NCBI GenBank assembly: GCA_937916035.1
Contig: CALGIH010000083.1
Span: 1-7,779 of the forward strand
Length of the DNA: 7,779 bases
DNA from: an uncultured Lacinutrix sp.
GTDB lineage: Bacteria > Bacteroidota > Bacteroidia > Flavobacteriales > Flavobacteriaceae
Reading direction: 5' to 3'
Below the pieces are notes generated by a model, which was given only the letters and a program-made list of their open reading frames with translations, had not been told where the DNA came from and did not search any database. Position numbers and translations under genes: made by a program. Below, in pieces: positions 7,619-7,779 of the stretch (position 1 is the first letter of the stretch; each line of letters begins with the position of its first letter).

Positions 7619-7779
7619 CTAATTAAATTCTGGATAGAGTTTTTTTAATTCAGTTGCGTTAATAGAAATCATATTTACATTCAAAGTTATAGGAATTAAG
7701 GGTGTGTTTGTTGAATCGCGTTCTGCGTTAACAATAGAATCGATCACATCCATACCTTTAATAACTTTTCCGAAGATGG
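7619..7779 (-). CDS. Cyclophilin-type peptidyl-prolyl cis-trans isomerase, C-terminal part only
   Basis: Only the last 52 residues and a TAG stop (7621-7619) are inside the window; the rest lies beyond the right edge. The visible end starts with IFGKVIKGMDVIDSIV, the conserved FGxVxxGMxVxDxI segment of the cyclophilin fold, and finishes with a short tail LKKLYPEFN. These enzymes speed cis-trans isomerisation of Xaa-Pro bonds during protein folding. Cell location cannot be judged because the N-terminus is missing; many Bacteroidota cyclophilins are exported or lipid-anchored. The gene converges on the M28 gene with 5 bp between the two stop codons, so it belongs to a different transcript. Confidence 0.88.
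   Translation of the reverse strand, partial: IFGKVIKGMDVIDSIVNAERDSTNTPLIPITLNVNMISINATELKKLYPEFN

Overview
The window looks like chromosomal DNA from a member of the Bacteroidota, most likely a Flavobacteriaceae-type bacterium. It is AT-rich. Starts lack Shine-Dalgarno sequences and sit behind A/T-rich leaders. The divergent intergenic region carries TAnnTTTG-type -7 elements. The protein types (membrane-bound MutS-like ATPase, sortilin-like BNR propeller protein, M28 lipoprotein with a PA domain) are typical of that group. I see no mobile element, CRISPR array, tRNA or rRNA, and no gene-free stretch over 300 bases.

Layout, left to right. (1) Positions 1-1498, minus strand: a MutS-related ATPase with four predicted membrane segments, cut by the window edge just before its Walker B motif. 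Several short plus-strand open frames overlie it and hide it, but the minus frame is open throughout. (2) 1548-2840, minus strand: a complete, cytosolic aminopeptidase P (M24B) with all metal ligands, 49 bp upstream of the MutS-like gene and probably co-transcribed with it. (3) 2841-2972: a 132-bp divergent promoter region. (4) 2973-6140, plus strand: an exported 1055-residue sortilin/Vps10-type protein with eleven Asp-box motifs, an Ig/FlgD-like domain and a helical C-terminus. (5) 6162-7613, plus strand: a lipoprotein M28 metallopeptidase with a PA insert, 21 bp downstream and almost certainly in the same operon. (6) 7619-7779, minus strand: the C-terminal end of a cyclophilin-type peptidyl-prolyl isomerase, convergent with the M28 gene.

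How they may work together (inference): the plus-strand pair forms an envelope module in which a secreted propeller protein and a lipid-anchored exopeptidase could handle peptides or proteins outside the cytoplasm. The divergent aminopeptidase P could then complete breakdown of proline-containing peptides in the cytosol. The MutS-like ATPase and the cyclophilin are probably neighbours only. Nothing here amounts to a clearly new system. The item most worth a second look is the MutS-like protein, where a membrane hairpin occupies the position in which MutS carries its DNA-clamp domain.
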